A DNA stretch of 7,208 nt from Hyphomicrobiales bacterium (GTDB lineage: Bacteria; Pseudomonadota; Alphaproteobacteria; Rhizobiales; Aestuariivirgaceae). The position numbers and the translations under genes are program-made. Under the pieces are notes generated by a model. It was not told the origin of the DNA. It worked only from the letters and a program-made list of their open reading frames with translations, and ran no database searches. The first letter of the stretch is position 1; each line of letters starts with the position of its first letter. Below, in pieces: positions 6,514-7,208 of this stretch. The stretch lies in contig JACMJT010000075.1 of assembly GCA_014380505.1 (NCBI GenBank), positions 1 to 7,208 of the forward strand, in the 5' to 3' direction.

Positions 6514-7208
6514 TGCTGGAAGTCTCCCACATCGATACATTCCATGGCGCGGCACAGGCGTTGCGCGATGTTTCGTTTTCGGTGGCTTCGGGCGAGATTG
6601 CCGGCCTCATGGGCCGCAATGGCGCGGGCAAGACGACGATGATCCGAACCATCATGGGCCTGTTGAAGCCGCGCCGTGGCCGCATTGTTCTCAATGGCGA
6701 AGACGTTACCCGTCTGGCGGCCCATGACATTCCCAAACGCGGTGTGGCTTATGTTCCACAAGGGCGGCGCCTGTTCAACGGCATGACTGTCGAGGACAAC
6801 CTTCGCATGGGGCTTGCGGTCCGCAACGGCAGCCCAGCCGTGCTTGCTGGCGTTTTGCAGCTCCTGCCGCTCCTTAAACAACGCCTCAATCAGCGCGCGG
6901 GCACGCTCAGCGGCGGCGAGCAGCAGATGCTGGCCATGGCGCGGGCGTTATGTACCGAACCCGCATTGATCCTGCTCGATGAACCGAGCGAGGGACTGGC
7001 GCCCGAGATCGTTGACCGGCTTCTTGACACCATGATGGAGTTAAAGCAGCGAGGTGTTGCCGTCGTCCTGGTCGAGCAAAGAGTCAAGTCGGCGCTGAAA
7101 GTGTGCGACCGCATCCTGTTTATGGAGAATGGTACAATCCAGCACGAGGCGAGCGCTGGGGAACTTGCCGCTGACCCGGTGCCGCTTGAGCGATATATTG
7201 GCGTTCAC
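6513..7208 (+). CDS. livF: ABC transporter ATP-binding protein, LivF family (3' end cut by window edge)
   Basis: The frame is open from the ATG at 6513 to the last base, giving 232 codons with no stop in the window. LivF proteins are usually about 230-240 residues, and the last residues LERYIGVH match the family C-terminus, so only a few codons are probably missing. Walker A is GRNGAGKTT (34-42), the Q-loop is VPQGRRLF (Q83), the signature is LSGGEQQ (132-138) and Walker B is LILLDEP (152-158). The H-loop position reads VEQR (187-190), matching the LivF habit of Q instead of H. The start overlaps the LivG stop by one base (TGATG), and GGGG sits 5 bases before it. It is the second ATPase subunit of the importer. 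Any genes further downstream are outside the window. Confidence 0.9.
   Translation, partial: MLEVSHIDTFHGAAQALRDVSFSVASGEIAGLMGRNGAGKTTMIRTIMGLLKPRRGRIVLNGEDVTRLAAHDIPKRGVAYVPQGRRLFNGMTVEDNLRMGLAVRNGSPAVLAGVLQLLPLLKQRLNQRAGTLSGGEQQMLAMARALCTEPALILLDEPSEGLAPEIVDRLLDTMMELKQRGVAVVLVEQRVKSALKVCDRILFMENGTIQHEASAGELAADPVPLERYIGVH

Noticed and set aside
5692..6555. 287-codon open frame on the minus strand across livM and livG
   Set aside because: It is antisense to two clearly conserved genes, has no recognisable domain, and is a usual by-product of high-GC codon bias.

Overview
The window looks like alphaproteobacterial chromosome. The GC content is high (about 60% in the lines I sampled in the transporter genes), the codon use is proteobacterial, and the operon is a LivFGHMK-type ABC transporter with end-overlapping genes. 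The class assignment is an inference from gene style, not from a marker gene. I saw no rRNA, tRNA, CRISPR array, insertion sequence or convincing terminator.

The left third is read on the minus strand. At the left edge is the first 41 codons of a gene matching the N-terminus of PuuE-type allantoinases (polysaccharide-deacetylase fold). Upstream of it lies a complete non-heme iron oxygenase of the phytanoyl-CoA dioxygenase (PhyH) family, whose DNA is less GC-rich than the rest. Upstream again is a 461-residue polytopic membrane protein with a signal peptide and several histidines in or near its late membrane segments. I cannot assign it a function.

A 94-base divergent intergenic region (2562-2655) separates the membrane protein from a plus-strand operon. 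That operon encodes a Tat-signal-bearing periplasmic binding protein, two LivH/LivM-type permeases and two LivG/LivF-type ATPases. The last ATPase runs in frame off the right edge, probably within a few codons of its stop. After a 38-base gap behind the binding-protein gene, the permease and ATPase genes overlap by 4, 4 and 1 bases, so they are probably translationally coupled.

The operon encodes a complete importer of the hydrophobic amino acid/amide/urea family. The binding protein captures the solute in the periplasm, LivH/LivM form the channel and LivG/LivF hydrolyse ATP. The substrate is not evident from sequence. The nearby allantoinase makes a ureide, purine-breakdown product or other small nitrogen compound a reasonable but unproven guess. 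The least understood parts are the membrane protein and the oxygenase.
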